Below, one piece after another: positions 8,755-16,851 of a stretch of 64,000 nt of DNA. The notes beneath the pieces were generated by a model. That model was not told the DNA's origin and made no database searches. It saw only the letters and a program-made list of their open reading frames with translations. Every line of letters begins with the position of its first letter. Position 1 is the first letter of the stretch. Origin of the DNA: Microbacterium sp. LCT-H2 (GTDB lineage Bacteria > Actinomycetota > Actinomycetes > Actinomycetales > Microbacteriaceae); assembly GCF_001866135.1 (NCBI RefSeq), contig NZ_MODW01000004.1:62001-126000 (forward strand), given 5' to 3'. Both the position numbers and the translations under genes were made by a program.

Positions 8755-9671
8755 CCATCACCTCATCCGTCCGGACCGGATCCTCGGTCACGGAGACCCG
8801 TCGCATCACGGTGCCCGACCCGAAGGCCGCCCCGCGTCCCAGGCCCCGCGTCACGGTGGGCGGCGTGGTGCGTATCGTCGGCCTGGGGCTGTGGCTGCTC
8901 GTCACGCTGTTCCCGCTGTACTGGATCACGCTCACCGCGTTCAAGTCGCCCGGGACCATCAACCGCTTCCCGATCGAGTACTGGCCGAGCGAACCCTCGC
9001 TCGACAACTTCACGAGCCTGTTCGAGAAGAGCTCGTTCGGGACGTTCCTGGCGAACTCGGCCATCGTGGCGGTGTCGGCGGGCGCGGTGGCGACGCTCAT
9101 CGCCCTGCTCAGCGCCTACGTGCTGGCGCGGTTCGAGTTCCGCGGCAAGGGGGCGGTGCTCATCGCGTTCCTGTTGACGCAGATGATCCCGGCGTTCATC
9201 GCCCTCGGACCGCTGTACTCGATGATGACCGACCTCGGCCTCGTCGACACCAAGCCGGGCCTCATCCTCGTCTACATCGCGATCTGCATCCCGTTCTCCA
9301 CGGTCATGCTGCGGGGCTTCTTCGAGAACGTCCCCGACGCGCTGGAGGAGGCGGCGATGATCGACGGCTGCTCGCGTCTCGGCGCCCTGTTCCGGGTGCT
9401 CGTGCCGGTGATGACCCCCGGCATCATCGCGGCGTTCATCTTCAACTTCGTGAACTGCTGGAACGAGCTGTTCCTGTCGGTCGTGCTGATGAACACCGAC
9501 GCGAACCGCACCGTGCCCTCGGCACTGAACGGCTTCATCTCGACGTTCAACATCGACTGGGGCTCCATGAGCGCCGCGGCCGTGCTGACGATCCTCCCGA
9601 CGATGGTGATGTTCGCCCTCGCCAGCCGCTGGATCGTCCAGGGCCTGACGGCCGGGGCCGTCAAGGAGTAA
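8751..9671 (+). CDS. ABC importer permease, MalG type
   Basis: This 306-residue permease pairs with the preceding MalF-type subunit. It shows a cytoplasmic N-terminus of about 40 residues, then about six membrane segments and the EAA loop EEAAMIDGCSRLGALF near residue 200. It starts at ATG 8751 inside the upstream stop. It is the last gene of the aminotransferase-importer operon. A 59-bp palindrome with a perfect 24-bp stem begins 5 nt after its stop codon and could end or stabilise the transcript. Confidence 0.9.
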   Translation: MTITSSVRTGSSVTETRRITVPDPKAAPRPRPRVTVGGVVRIVGLGLWLLVTLFPLYWITLTAFKSPGTINRFPIEYWPSEPSLDNFTSLFEKSSFGTFLANSAIVAVSAGAVATLIALLSAYVLARFEFRGKGAVLIAFLLTQMIPAFIALGPLYSMMTDLGLVDTKPGLILVYIAICIPFSTVMLRGFFENVPDALEEAAMIDGCSRLGALFRVLVPVMTPGIIAAFIFNFVNCWNELFLSVVLMNTDANRTVPSALNGFISTFNIDWGSMSAAAVLTILPTMVMFALASRWIVQGLTAGAVKE

Positions 9672-9675
9672 CCCG

Positions 9676-9734
9676 CCCGAATCGCGCAAATGGTCCCATT
9701 CCCGGACGGAATGGGACCATTTGCGCGATTCGAA
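9676..9734. repeat. 59-bp palindromic repeat, copy 2
   Basis: This is the most perfect copy. The 24-nt arm at 9678-9701 pairs without mismatch with 9709-9732 across a 7-nt loop. The left TT of the consensus is CC here. It sits between the importer operon and the convergent aldo/keto reductase gene. Confidence 0.9.
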
Positions 9735-9737
9735 GGC

Positions 9738-10751
9738 CTAGACGAGCCGGGACTTCGGCGACACCGAGTACGTGTGCTCGGCGTCGCGGTTGACCGTGTC
9801 GCCGAGGGCCTCGTCGATCGCGGTCATGGTGTCGGCGTCGAGCTTCACGCCGGAGGCCTTGACCGTGTCGGCGAGCTGCTCCGGACGGGAGGCGCCGACG
9901 AGGGCCGCCGCGACGTTCGGGTTCTGCAGCACCCACGCGATCGCGAGCTGCGGCATCGACAGCCCCGCCTGCTCCGCGATCGGCTTGAGACGCTGCACCG
10001 CGGTGAGGATGTCGTCCTGCAGGAAGCTCTTGATGAAGCCCGCACCCGAGTTCTGATCCGTCGCCCGAGACCCCTCCGGCACCGGCTGACCCGGGAGGTA
10101 CTTCCCGCTCAGCACGCCCTGCGCCATCGGCGACCAGACGATCTGCGAGATGCCGAGCTCCTCCGACGTGGGGACGACCTTGCCCTCGATGACCCGCCAC
10201 AGCATGGAGTACTGCGGCTGGTTGGAGATGAGCTGGATGCCGAGCTGCTTCGCCAGGGCGTGCCCCTCACGGAGCTGCTCCGCGGTCCACTCCGAGACGC
10301 CGATGTAGAGCGCCTTGCCCTGACGGACGACGTCGGCGAAGGCCTGGAACGTCTCCTCCAGCGGGGTCTCGTAGTCGAAGCGGTGCGCCTGATACAGGTC
10401 GACGTAGTCGGTGCCGAGACGCGTCAGCGAACCGTTGATCGACTCGAAGATGTGCTTGCGGCTCAGGCCGGTGTCGTTCGGGCCCTTGGGGCCGGTCGGG
10501 AAGTAGACCTTGGTGAAGATCTCGAGGCTCTCGCGACGCTGGCCCTCCAGCGCCTTGCCAAGCACGACCTCAGCGGCCGTGTTGGCGTAGGTGTCCGCGG
10601 TGTCGAACGTGGTGATGCCGGCGTCCAGGGCGGCGTGCACGGTCTTGACCGCGGCGTCGTCCTCGACCTGCGAGGCGTGCGTGACCCAGTTGCCGTACGT
10701 GATCTCCGAGACCTTGAGACCGCTGTTGCCGAGATAGCGATAGTTGACCAT
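9738..10751 (-). CDS. Aldo/keto reductase, Kv-beta/YghZ-like
   Basis: The 337-residue NADP-dependent oxidoreductase has the AKR tetrad in order: Asp in TFDTADTY (about residue 50), Tyr in the same motif (about 55), Lys in IFTKVYF (about 82) and His in YQAHRFD (about 118). C-terminal GASRPEQL binds the cofactor phosphate. The opening MVNYRYLGNSGLKVS and overall length match the AKR family containing potassium-channel beta subunits and bacterial YghZ-like enzymes, which reduce various aldehydes. The start follows a TAGCGT box with 6-nt spacing and no ribosome site, so it is probably leaderless. The substrate is unknown. Confidence 0.88.
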   Translation of the reverse strand: MVNYRYLGNSGLKVSEITYGNWVTHASQVEDDAAVKTVHAALDAGITTFDTADTYANTAAEVVLGKALEGQRRESLEIFTKVYFPTGPKGPNDTGLSRKHIFESINGSLTRLGTDYVDLYQAHRFDYETPLEETFQAFADVVRQGKALYIGVSEWTAEQLREGHALAKQLGIQLISNQPQYSMLWRVIEGKVVPTSEELGISQIVWSPMAQGVLSGKYLPGQPVPEGSRATDQNSGAGFIKSFLQDDILTAVQRLKPIAEQAGLSMPQLAIAWVLQNPNVAAALVGASRPEQLADTVKASGVKLDADTMTAIDEALGDTVNRDAEHTYSVSPKSRLV

Positions 10752-10757
10752 GGACCC

Positions 10758-10763
10758 ACGCTA
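10758..10763 (-). promoter_or_regulatory. -10 box TAGCGT of a leaderless gene
   Basis: On the minus strand TAGCGT is followed by GGGTCC and then the ATG at 10751. Confidence 0.45.
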
Positions 10764-10803
10764 GTCCCGCCAGGGGAACGGCGGGCCGGATCGGCCGCGA
10801 TCG

Positions 10804-11301
10804 TCAGGCCGTGGCAGGGGTCGGCCCACGGCGGCCGGATGTGATCGCGGCCCCGACCAGCACGCCGACCGCGGAGAGCGCGCTGACCGCGTACAGGGGC
10901 AGGGCCCAGGGGGAGGCATCGGCGCCGCTGATCCCGAAGGTGTCGGCGAGGCCCATGCCCGGGCCGAACGACGCGACGAAGTAGGCCGGCGCCCCGCCCA
11001 TGAGCAGCGCGAGGAACGTCATGCCGGCGACCACCGCGGGCGCCCGGGTGAGGAGGCAGACGACGGCCGTCCCGATGGCCAGGCACACGCCCGCACCGAG
11101 GATGCCGAGGACCGTCGGCGGCATGAGGCTCTCCCCGGCGTTCGACATCGCGGCCCGGACCTCGTCGAGCGAGAGGCCGCCCGGGGCCGCGGCGAGCGGA
11201 TTGAGCACGAGGATCTGCACCGCGGCGAGGGCGGCGTACGCGGTGACGGCGAGCACGCCCGCGACGCAGATCCAGAGGGTGGGGCGCGGCACCGGTGTCA
11301 T
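10804..11301 (-). CDS. Hypothetical four-helix membrane protein
   Basis: This 165-residue protein has four predicted membrane segments (about residues 8-32, 60-83, 88-110 and 130-152) and a short Arg-containing tail, and no motif that I recognise. It starts 6 nt after a TAGGGT box and is likely leaderless and transcribed alone. The box overlaps the stop codon of the upstream MocR-type gene on the same strand, so the two genes are packed without an intergenic space. The function is unknown. Confidence 0.7.
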   Translation of the reverse strand: MTPVPRPTLWICVAGVLAVTAYAALAAVQILVLNPLAAAPGGLSLDEVRAAMSNAGESLMPPTVLGILGAGVCLAIGTAVVCLLTRAPAVVAGMTFLALLMGGAPAYFVASFGPGMGLADTFGISGADASPWALPLYAVSALSAVGVLVGAAITSGRRGPTPATA

Positions 11302-11307
11302 GCGGTC

Positions 11308-11313
11308 ACCCTA
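11308..11313 (-). promoter_or_regulatory. -10 box TAGGGT overlapping the MocR stop codon
   Basis: TAGGGT then GACCGC then the ATG at 11301, all on the minus strand. The TAG of the box (11313-11311) is also the stop codon of the upstream regulator gene. Confidence 0.4.
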
Positions 11314-12804
11314 GGCAGGGCTGCTGAGAGTCTCCCGGTACTCGCGCCAGGCGTCGCCCAGGCGGCGCACTCCCTCGGTGAGCACGTCGTCCGGCGCGGT
11401 GAACGGCAGGCGCACATGGTCGTCCGGCGCGGCGGCCGAGACCGCGAAGGCCCCGGTGCCCGCGATCGAGACCCCGTGCGCCGCGGCGACGCGCGCGAGA
11501 GCCGATGCGGAGCCGCGAGGCAGCGCCGCCCACAGCGCGAGTCCACCCCGTGGGGCGTCGGAGGTCCAGTCAGGGAGGTGCGCGGCCATCAGCTCCTGCA
11601 GCAGGAGGAGCCGCTGCTGGTGCACGCGGCTGTTGGCGCGGCGGAGCTCCGTCGCGTGCGCGATGAGGTCGAGCGCGAGGAGCTGGCCGGGCACGCTCGT
11701 GGACTGGTCGGCAAGCTGCCGGGCACCCCGGAGCCTCCGCACCAGCACGGGGTCGGCCCGCAGCCACCCGATCCGCAGCCCGGCCCAGGCCCACTTCGAC
11801 ACGGACTCGACGACGAGTACCGGGGCATCCGGCCGTTCCGACGCGAGCGTGGGCGGCACGACCCCGTCGAACGAGATCCCGGCGACGACACGGTCCTCGA
11901 TCACGGGGACCCCGTACTGCGCGGCGAGCTCGGCCACGCGGTGCCGGGCCGCCGCGGGAAGTCGCGTCCCCGTCGGATTCTGGTGGTGCGGATTGAGCGC
12001 GACGAGCACAGGACGAAGCCGGGCCATCGCCTGCTCCAGCGCGTCGACGTCGAGGCCGTCCGCGCCCATCGGCACGCCGTGCACGGTGCCACCGCGCAGC
12101 CCCACGGAGTCGGTCACGCCCGGCCAGGTGATCTCCTCCGCGAGCACGACGTCACCCGGTTCCACGAGCGCGTTGACTACGAGGCTGATGGCCTGCTGCG
12201 CGCCATGGGTCACGAGGATCTGCTCGGGCGTGGTCGGCGTCCCCTCGGCACGGTACATGTCGGCGATGAGTTCGCGGAGCGCGGGGAGCCCGGCCGGGTC
12301 GGTCTCCGGGAGCAGGGCGAGGTCGAGCCGCGGCTGGTGGTCGCGGATGAGCTGGACACCGAGGTCCGGGATCTGCGGCACCGTGCGGAGCAGATCGATC
12401 GCGTTGGGGAGAGCCGAGAACAGGGCCTCGCCGCGGCCGGGACGGCGGTCAGCCGCGGGCGCCGTCCTCGCGCCCGAGACCCTCGTTCCGCTGCCCTGCC
12501 GGCGCTCGACGAGGCCCTGCTCGGCGAGAGAGGCATAGGCGGACACGACCGTGCCCCGCGAGACCGCGACCACCGCGGCGAGGGCGCGTTCGGCAGGCAG
12601 GCGGTCGGCGGGGCGCAGCTCACCGCCGCTGATCAGGGCGGCGATCGCCGCGGCGAGTCGCGTGGAGAGCGTGCCGTCGCCGTGCGCCCAGCGGCCGAGG
12701 CGTGCGGCGAGGGCGGTCGCGGACACCTCCCCGGCCTGGACGAGGGGCCCGGGGACCGATCCGTGGGCCACCGGCACCGCATTGGCCCTGTCGAGGGTGT
12801 CCAT
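11311..12804 (-). CDS. MocR/GabR/PdxR-type regulator (GntR winged helix fused to aminotransferase fold)
   Basis: The 497-residue chimera has an N-terminal GntR winged helix (about residues 30-105, ERALAAVVAVSRGTVVSAY) and a class I aminotransferase-like domain (about 140-490). NPHHQNPTG lies near residue 270 and the PLP lysine sits in SVSKWAWAGLRIGW near residue 335. Such proteins use PLP as a sensor and regulate vitamin B6, GABA or transporter genes. No pdx gene is nearby. The divergent neighbour is a small unknown gene. Three GGWCCAAT elements lie between and just inside that gene and are likely operators. The start at 12804 gives the expected N-terminal length. Confidence 0.88.
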   Translation of the reverse strand: MDTLDRANAVPVAHGSVPGPLVQAGEVSATALAARLGRWAHGDGTLSTRLAAAIAALISGGELRPADRLPAERALAAVVAVSRGTVVSAYASLAEQGLVERRQGSGTRVSGARTAPAADRRPGRGEALFSALPNAIDLLRTVPQIPDLGVQLIRDHQPRLDLALLPETDPAGLPALRELIADMYRAEGTPTTPEQILVTHGAQQAISLVVNALVEPGDVVLAEEITWPGVTDSVGLRGGTVHGVPMGADGLDVDALEQAMARLRPVLVALNPHHQNPTGTRLPAAARHRVAELAAQYGVPVIEDRVVAGISFDGVVPPTLASERPDAPVLVVESVSKWAWAGLRIGWLRADPVLVRRLRGARQLADQSTSVPGQLLALDLIAHATELRRANSRVHQQRLLLLQELMAAHLPDWTSDAPRGGLALWAALPRGSASALARVAAAHGVSIAGTGAFAVSAAAPDDHVRLPFTAPDDVLTEGVRRLGDAWREYRETLSSPA

Positions 12805-12816
12805 GAGATCCGATTC

Positions 12817-12884
12817 TGGACCAATGACAGTTCTCACGACCAGCTTCGGGCTCGATCTCGGTCCAATCGACCCGGATTGGACCA
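12817..12884. promoter_or_regulatory. Candidate MocR operator, three GGWCCAAT elements
   Basis: TGGACCAAT at 12817-12825, GGTCCAAT at 12860-12867 and the inverted ATTGGACC at 12876-12883 lie at the divergent start region of the MocR-type gene and the small plus-strand gene. MocR regulators typically bind two or more such repeats. That these are its sites is inference. Confidence 0.5.
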
Positions 12885-13153
12885 TCGGCGAGCTCCTCGC
12901 ATGGCTCGAGGACGACGCCCGCACGCACGACTCATCCCTCCGCGAACCGCTCGCCCGCATCGAGGCCGCCGTGACCGGCACCCCGTGGCCGACCGCCCCG
13001 TCCCCGGTGGCCCCGTCCACGGTCGCCCTGATCCGCTCCCTCGCGGTGGCGTCTCGGTCCGGGGGCCTCTCCCGCGTTCGAATCGCCCACTTTGCTCCGA
13101 ATCCGGCCGGAATGGAGCAAAGTGCGCGACTCGAAACGAGTCAGGTGGCCTGA
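12824..13153 (+). CDS. Small protein of unknown function, C-terminus read through a 59-bp repeat
   Basis: The frame encodes 109 residues. The first 80 or so have strong G/C third-position bias typical of real genes here and a hydrophilic, acidic start (LEDDARTHD). The last 25 or so are simply translation of repeat copy 3, so the gene has probably lost or replaced its original end. The start overlaps one of the putative MocR operator elements, and divergence from the MocR-type gene makes it the likely regulated target. No domain is recognised. It could instead be a decayed remnant. Confidence 0.4.
   Translation: MTVLTTSFGLDLGPIDPDWTIGELLAWLEDDARTHDSSLREPLARIEAAVTGTPWPTAPSPVAPSTVALIRSLAVASRSGGLSRVRIAHFAPNPAGMEQSARLETSQVA
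13077..13135. repeat. 59-bp palindromic repeat, copy 3
   Basis: The outer arms match the family (the right end is GCGACTCGAA). The inner stem is CACTTTGCTCC paired with GGAGCAAAGTG, a different sequence from copy 2 but still complementary. Confidence 0.85.
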
Positions 13154-14631
13154 GCCCCGGCGCCGGAGGCGGGAGTGGTGACGATGTCGGCGCGGTCGCG
13201 GAAGCCCTCCGCCGTGACCCTGTCCAGCGCGACCTGCTTGCGGATGGCGAGCGCCTTCTCGTACAGGCTGGGGTCGCCGTAGCTCGTGAGCACCTTCACC
13301 AGCACCGGCAGCAGCTCGATCATGAAGAACAGCGCCGCGATGAGGATGTGCGCCCAGAGGATCGCGGGCTCCTTCTCACTCAGGCGGTTGAGGCCGCTGA
13401 TCTGGCTCAGCAGCCCCACTGCCCCGGCGTTGCCCTGCGCCACGGAGTCCGCGCGGGCGTTGTAGGCCGCGAGCGCCTGCTCGTACGTGTCACGCGCGGC
13501 GGGGAGTTCATCCTTCGCCTGCTGACGGTTCTGGGACTCCGAGGCCGTGGTGTTCTCCTTGGCGGCGCTTCCGGCCGCGGCGAGCTCCTCGTTCGCGGTA
13601 CGGAGCTGGGCCGCGAGCGCGTCGTAGGTCTGCTGGGCCTCGGCGAGCTGGGCCTGGGCGGCCTGAGAGCTCGCGCCCTCGCCGTTCACGCCGGTGCAGC
13701 CGGGGACGGTGCCCGCGCCCTCGCCCGTGAGCTCGCACTGGTACAGCGTGCGCGCCTGGTCGATCACGGCCTGCTGCTCCGTGAGCTTGGCCGTCAGGTC
13801 GTCGACCGTGGACTGGGCGGCGGACTCGGTCGCCGACGACGATTCGGTCCCCGCGACGATACCCGTGGCGGCCTGGTTCTCCAGTGCCGCGACGCGCTCG
13901 GACGCCGCGTCGAGCGCCTTCTTCTCGGGTCCGGTCTCGAGTGCCTCCTGATCGGCCTGCGCCTGGACGATGTTGGTCGCGGCGACCTCGCGGGAGATGT
14001 CGTTGTGGAAGATCTGCAGCACGAGCGGTTCCGCCACGACGAATCCGATGATCGCCGCCATGATCACGCGGGGGATCGCAAGGCCGATGAGCTTCCAGAC
14101 GTTGCGGGTCGACGTCATGGTCGAGGTGAGGAAGCGGTCGAGGTTGAAGATGATCAGCGCCCACACGATCGCGAGCGGGATGGCGAGCCAGACCGCTGCG
14201 CGCACGCCGGTCGTGAGGGCGAAGAGCATGGAGATCGCGCTGACCAGGGCGGTGCCGGCGAGCACGAAGAACATCTGCACGAACCGCGGGGTCTCGCCGG
14301 GGACCCGGTCGAGGATCTCGCCCTCGGCCCCGCCGAGGATCGCGAGAGCACGGAGGCGCTCGGCGGCGGTGCGACGACGACGCGGCTTCCGAACGCGCTG
14401 CGGGCGGACCTTTCGCTCGGGGACGGGCTCCGCGTCGACCGGAGCGTCGGGCGCCGTCACCGGCTCGGGCGTCGGGTCGTCGGACGCGACGTCGGGCTGC
14501 GCGGACGTGTCGCCGGTCGGCTCGTACTCGCGCAGGAAGTCGAGGTCATCCGTCTCGGCGTTCGGGTCGCCGTCGAGGATGATCCGACCCTGCGAGTCGA
14601 AGCGACCCGGGCGGTGGGCGGAATAGGGCAT
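13141..14631 (-). CDS. DUF4407 membrane protein with periplasmic coiled coil
   Basis: The 496-residue protein starts with a charged, Pro/Arg-rich cytoplasmic region (about 1-115, KPRRRR near 85), followed by two membrane helices (about 118-165) and a third at about 185-210. A long Ala/Gln/Glu-rich coiled-coil segment (about 225-400) contains a Cys pair, and a last helix lies near 430-455. This is the DUF4407 architecture, whose function is not known to me. It is flanked by repeat copies 3 and 4 and starts 6 nt after a TAGATT box, suggesting a single leaderless gene. Confidence 0.8.
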   Translation of the reverse strand: MPYSAHRPGRFDSQGRIILDGDPNAETDDLDFLREYEPTGDTSAQPDVASDDPTPEPVTAPDAPVDAEPVPERKVRPQRVRKPRRRRTAAERLRALAILGGAEGEILDRVPGETPRFVQMFFVLAGTALVSAISMLFALTTGVRAAVWLAIPLAIVWALIIFNLDRFLTSTMTSTRNVWKLIGLAIPRVIMAAIIGFVVAEPLVLQIFHNDISREVAATNIVQAQADQEALETGPEKKALDAASERVAALENQAATGIVAGTESSSATESAAQSTVDDLTAKLTEQQAVIDQARTLYQCELTGEGAGTVPGCTGVNGEGASSQAAQAQLAEAQQTYDALAAQLRTANEELAAAGSAAKENTTASESQNRQQAKDELPAARDTYEQALAAYNARADSVAQGNAGAVGLLSQISGLNRLSEKEPAILWAHILIAALFFMIELLPVLVKVLTSYGDPSLYEKALAIRKQVALDRVTAEGFRDRADIVTTPASGAGAQAT

Positions 14632-14637
14632 CCCGAT

Positions 14638-14643
14638 AATCTA
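14638..14643 (-). promoter_or_regulatory. -10 box TAGATT of a leaderless gene
   Basis: Minus-strand TAGATT, ATCGGG, then the ATG at 14631 of the DUF4407 gene. Confidence 0.45.
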
Positions 14644-14688
14644 CGAAACTCCGCCTGTGCATACCGTGGAAGATCCCTTGGACGGGCC

Positions 14689-14747
14689 TTCGAGTCGCGC
14701 GAATGGTTGCATCCAGGCCGGATGTGGAGCCAGGTGAGCGATTCGAA
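14689..14747. repeat. 59-bp palindromic repeat, copy 4
   Basis: TTCGAGTCGC and GCGATTCGAA ends around a GGTTGCATCC/GGATGTGGAGCC inner stem. It lies between rlmN, which ends at 14754, and the DUF4407 promoter. Confidence 0.85.
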
Positions 14748-14753
14748 CCGGGG

Positions 14754-16043
14754 TCAGGCCATCGCCGCGGCGGCAGCCTCGTCCTCGGTCGTCGCGACGA
14801 GCTGCCCGCAGGCGCCGTCGATCTCCTTGCCGCGGGTGTCGCGGAGGGTCGTCGGGATGCCGGCGTCGTTCAGCCGCCGCACGAATTCGTCCGTGACGTC
14901 CTTCTCCGACGAGGTCCAGATCGAGCCCGGCGTCGGGTTCAGCGGGATCGGGTTCACGTGCACCCACCCGCGACCGCGCTGGTTGAGCTTGTCCGCCAGG
15001 AGGTCTGCCCGCCACGCATGGTCGTTCATGTCCTTGATGAGGGCGTACTCGATGGACACGCGGCGCCCGGTCTTGGCGTAGTAGTCGTAGGCCGCATCGA
15101 GCGCCTCGTCGACCTTCCACCGCGAGTTCACGGGGATGAGCTCGTCGCGCAGGTGGTCGTCGGGGGCGTGCAGCGACAGGGCGAACGTGACGGGGATGTT
15201 CTCGTCGGCGAGCTTGCGGATCGCGGGCACGAGTCCCACCGTCGACACGGTGATACCCCGGGCGCTCATGCCGAGACCGTCGGGCTGCGGGGCGACCATC
15301 GTGCGCACCGCGTCCATGACGCGCTTGTAGTTGGCGAGCGGCTCCCCCATGCCCATGAAGACGATGTTCGAGACGCGCTCCATGCTGTGATCGTCGCGCT
15401 TCTTGCCGCCCAGCTCGCCGTTCGCGATGGCCCGATTGGCCCGGACGATCTGCTCGATGATCTCGGCGGTGGACATGTTGCGCGTCAGCCCCGCCTGGCC
15501 CGTGGCGCAGAACGGGCAGTTCATGCCGCAGCCGGCCTGGCTCGACACGCACAGCGTGATGCGGCCGGGGTAGCGCATGAGGACCGACTCGACGAGCGCG
15601 CCGTCGTGCAGACGCCAGAGGAACTTGATGGTGTCGCCGCGGTCGGTCTCCAGCCGCCGCACCTCGGTCATGAGGGGCGGGAGCATGCCGGCGACGAGCT
15701 CGTCGCGGATGCCGGCGGGGAGGTCCGTCATCTCCGCGGGGTCGGACGTGTAGTGGCGGAAGTAGTGCGTGGCGAGCTGCTTGGCGCGGAACCCGGGGAG
15801 TCCGAGCTCCTTCACCTTGTCGATGCGCTCGGCCGGGGTGAGGTCGGCGAGGTGGACCGGCGGCTTGCCGCGCTTCGGGCTCGCGAACTGCAGCAGGGGG
15901 CGCCCCTCGGCGTCCTTCTTCTGGGTCCACCCCTCGGTCGCGGGGCGCACCTGTGGGGCCCGCGTCTCGCGGATCGCCCCCGAACGGGACGACGCGGGCG
16001 CGGTCGCGGGGCGCGTCTCGGGTGTGCGGGGGTTCTCGGCCAT
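14754..16043 (-). CDS. rlmN: Dual-specificity 23S rRNA/tRNA adenine-C2 methyltransferase
   Basis: RlmN is a cytosolic radical-SAM enzyme that methylates C2 of A2503 in 23S rRNA and of A37 in some tRNAs. The 429-residue protein carries the iron-sulfur triad CGMNCPFC at residues 172-179, the SAM-binding [11 protein letters not shown], and the second catalytic cysteine in GACGQL near the C-terminus. The N-terminal 35 or so residues are a low-complexity Pro/Ala/Arg extension. The ATG at 16043 is directly preceded by GGAGGG with no spacer, but a TACCCT box stands 6 nt upstream, so a leaderless start explains it better than ribosome-site use. Confidence 0.95.
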   Translation of the reverse strand: MAENPRTPETRPATAPASSRSGAIRETRAPQVRPATEGWTQKKDAEGRPLLQFASPKRGKPPVHLADLTPAERIDKVKELGLPGFRAKQLATHYFRHYTSDPAEMTDLPAGIRDELVAGMLPPLMTEVRRLETDRGDTIKFLWRLHDGALVESVLMRYPGRITLCVSSQAGCGMNCPFCATGQAGLTRNMSTAEIIEQIVRANRAIANGELGGKKRDDHSMERVSNIVFMGMGEPLANYKRVMDAVRTMVAPQPDGLGMSARGITVSTVGLVPAIRKLADENIPVTFALSLHAPDDHLRDELIPVNSRWKVDEALDAAYDYYAKTGRRVSIEYALIKDMNDHAWRADLLADKLNQRGRGWVHVNPIPLNPTPGSIWTSSEKDVTDEFVRRLNDAGIPTTLRDTRGKEIDGACGQLVATTEDEAAAAAMA

Positions 16044-16049
16044 CCCTCC

Positions 16050-16055
16050 AGGGTA
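16050..16055 (-). promoter_or_regulatory. -10 box TACCCT of a leaderless gene (rlmN)
   Basis: Minus-strand TACCCT is followed by GGAGGG and the ATG. This decides the start, since the GGAGGG touches the ATG and could not serve as a ribosome site. Confidence 0.5.
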
Positions 16056-16114
16056 CCGGGATGCGGGTGGGAGGCGCCTGGGCACGATCCCTGTCGCGGA
16101 GCGGGGCCGACACT

Positions 16115-16130
16115 ACTTGTAATGACAAGT
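16115..16130. promoter_or_regulatory. GntR/HutC-type operator upstream of KDPG aldolase
   Basis: ACTTGT-AATG-ACAAGT is a perfect 6-4-6 inverted repeat. Its 10-bp centre TGTAATGACA (16118-16127) is identical to the site at 394-403 in front of the PfkB kinase operon, so both are probably controlled by the same regulator. Confidence 0.7.
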
Positions 16131-16175
16131 TGCGGTGCGGAAGAATGGGCGCATCCCCCTCGATCAAGGAGCAGC

Positions 16176-16814
16176 ATGTCCGAACGTCTCGCCCGCGCCC
16201 GCACCACCGGCATCCTCGCCGTCCTCCGCGCCCCGTCGCCGGAGCTGGCTCTGGAGGCCTCGGAGGCGATCATCCGCGGCGGAGTCTCCGGCATCGAGGT
16301 GACCTTCTCGACCCCCGACGCGCCGGCCGTGATCCGTGAGCTCATTGCCCGCCACGGAGACGCCGCGTACATCGGCGCCGGCACCGTCACGACGGCGGAG
16401 CAGGCGACCCAGGCCGCCGACGCGGGTGCCGCGTTCCTCGTCAGCCCGGGAACCCTCCCCGACCTCACGCGCACCATGCTCGACACCGGCCGCGTCGTGA
16501 TGACCGGCGCGATGACGCCGACGGAGGTCATGGGCGCCCTCGAACTCGGCGTCGACGTCGTGAAGATCTTCCCCGCCTCCCTCGGCGGCCCCTCCTACCT
16601 CGGTGCGCTGCGCGGGCCCTTCCCCGACGCCCCCCTGATGCCCACGGGAGGCGTGAAGCCCGACAACCTCGCCGACTGGTTCGCCGCCGGCGCGGTCGCC
16701 GTCGGTGCCGGTGGAGACCTCGCGAACGGCACCGCGATCGCGAACGCGGACTGGGCCGAGATCGAGGAGCGCGCGGCGCGCTTCGCGGCCGCGCTCGCTG
16801 CCACGCGGGGCTGA
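16176..16814 (+). CDS. eda: 2-keto-3-deoxy-6-phosphogluconate (KDPG/KHG) aldolase
   Basis: The 212-residue TIM-barrel class I aldolase splits KDPG or a related keto-deoxy sugar phosphate into pyruvate and glyceraldehyde 3-phosphate. Motifs in order are GIEVTFSTP with the catalytic glutamate (about residue 40), IGAGTV (about 68), the Schiff-base lysine 130 in VVKIFPAS, and MPTGGV (about 152), which binds phosphate. AAGGAGCAGC precedes the ATG. The gene stands alone between rlmN and an ankyrin-repeat gene. Its promoter carries the same operator as the kinase/rbsD/transaldolase locus 14 kb away, which points to use in the same sugar-acid or pentose pathway. Confidence 0.92.
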   Translation: MSERLARARTTGILAVLRAPSPELALEASEAIIRGGVSGIEVTFSTPDAPAVIRELIARHGDAAYIGAGTVTTAEQATQAADAGAAFLVSPGTLPDLTRTMLDTGRVVMTGAMTPTEVMGALELGVDVVKIFPASLGGPSYLGALRGPFPDAPLMPTGGVKPDNLADWFAAGAVAVGAGGDLANGTAIANADWAEIEERAARFAAALAATRG

Positions 16815-16851
16815 GCCGTCGACCTCCGGGATCATTTGGTATACCGGATGC

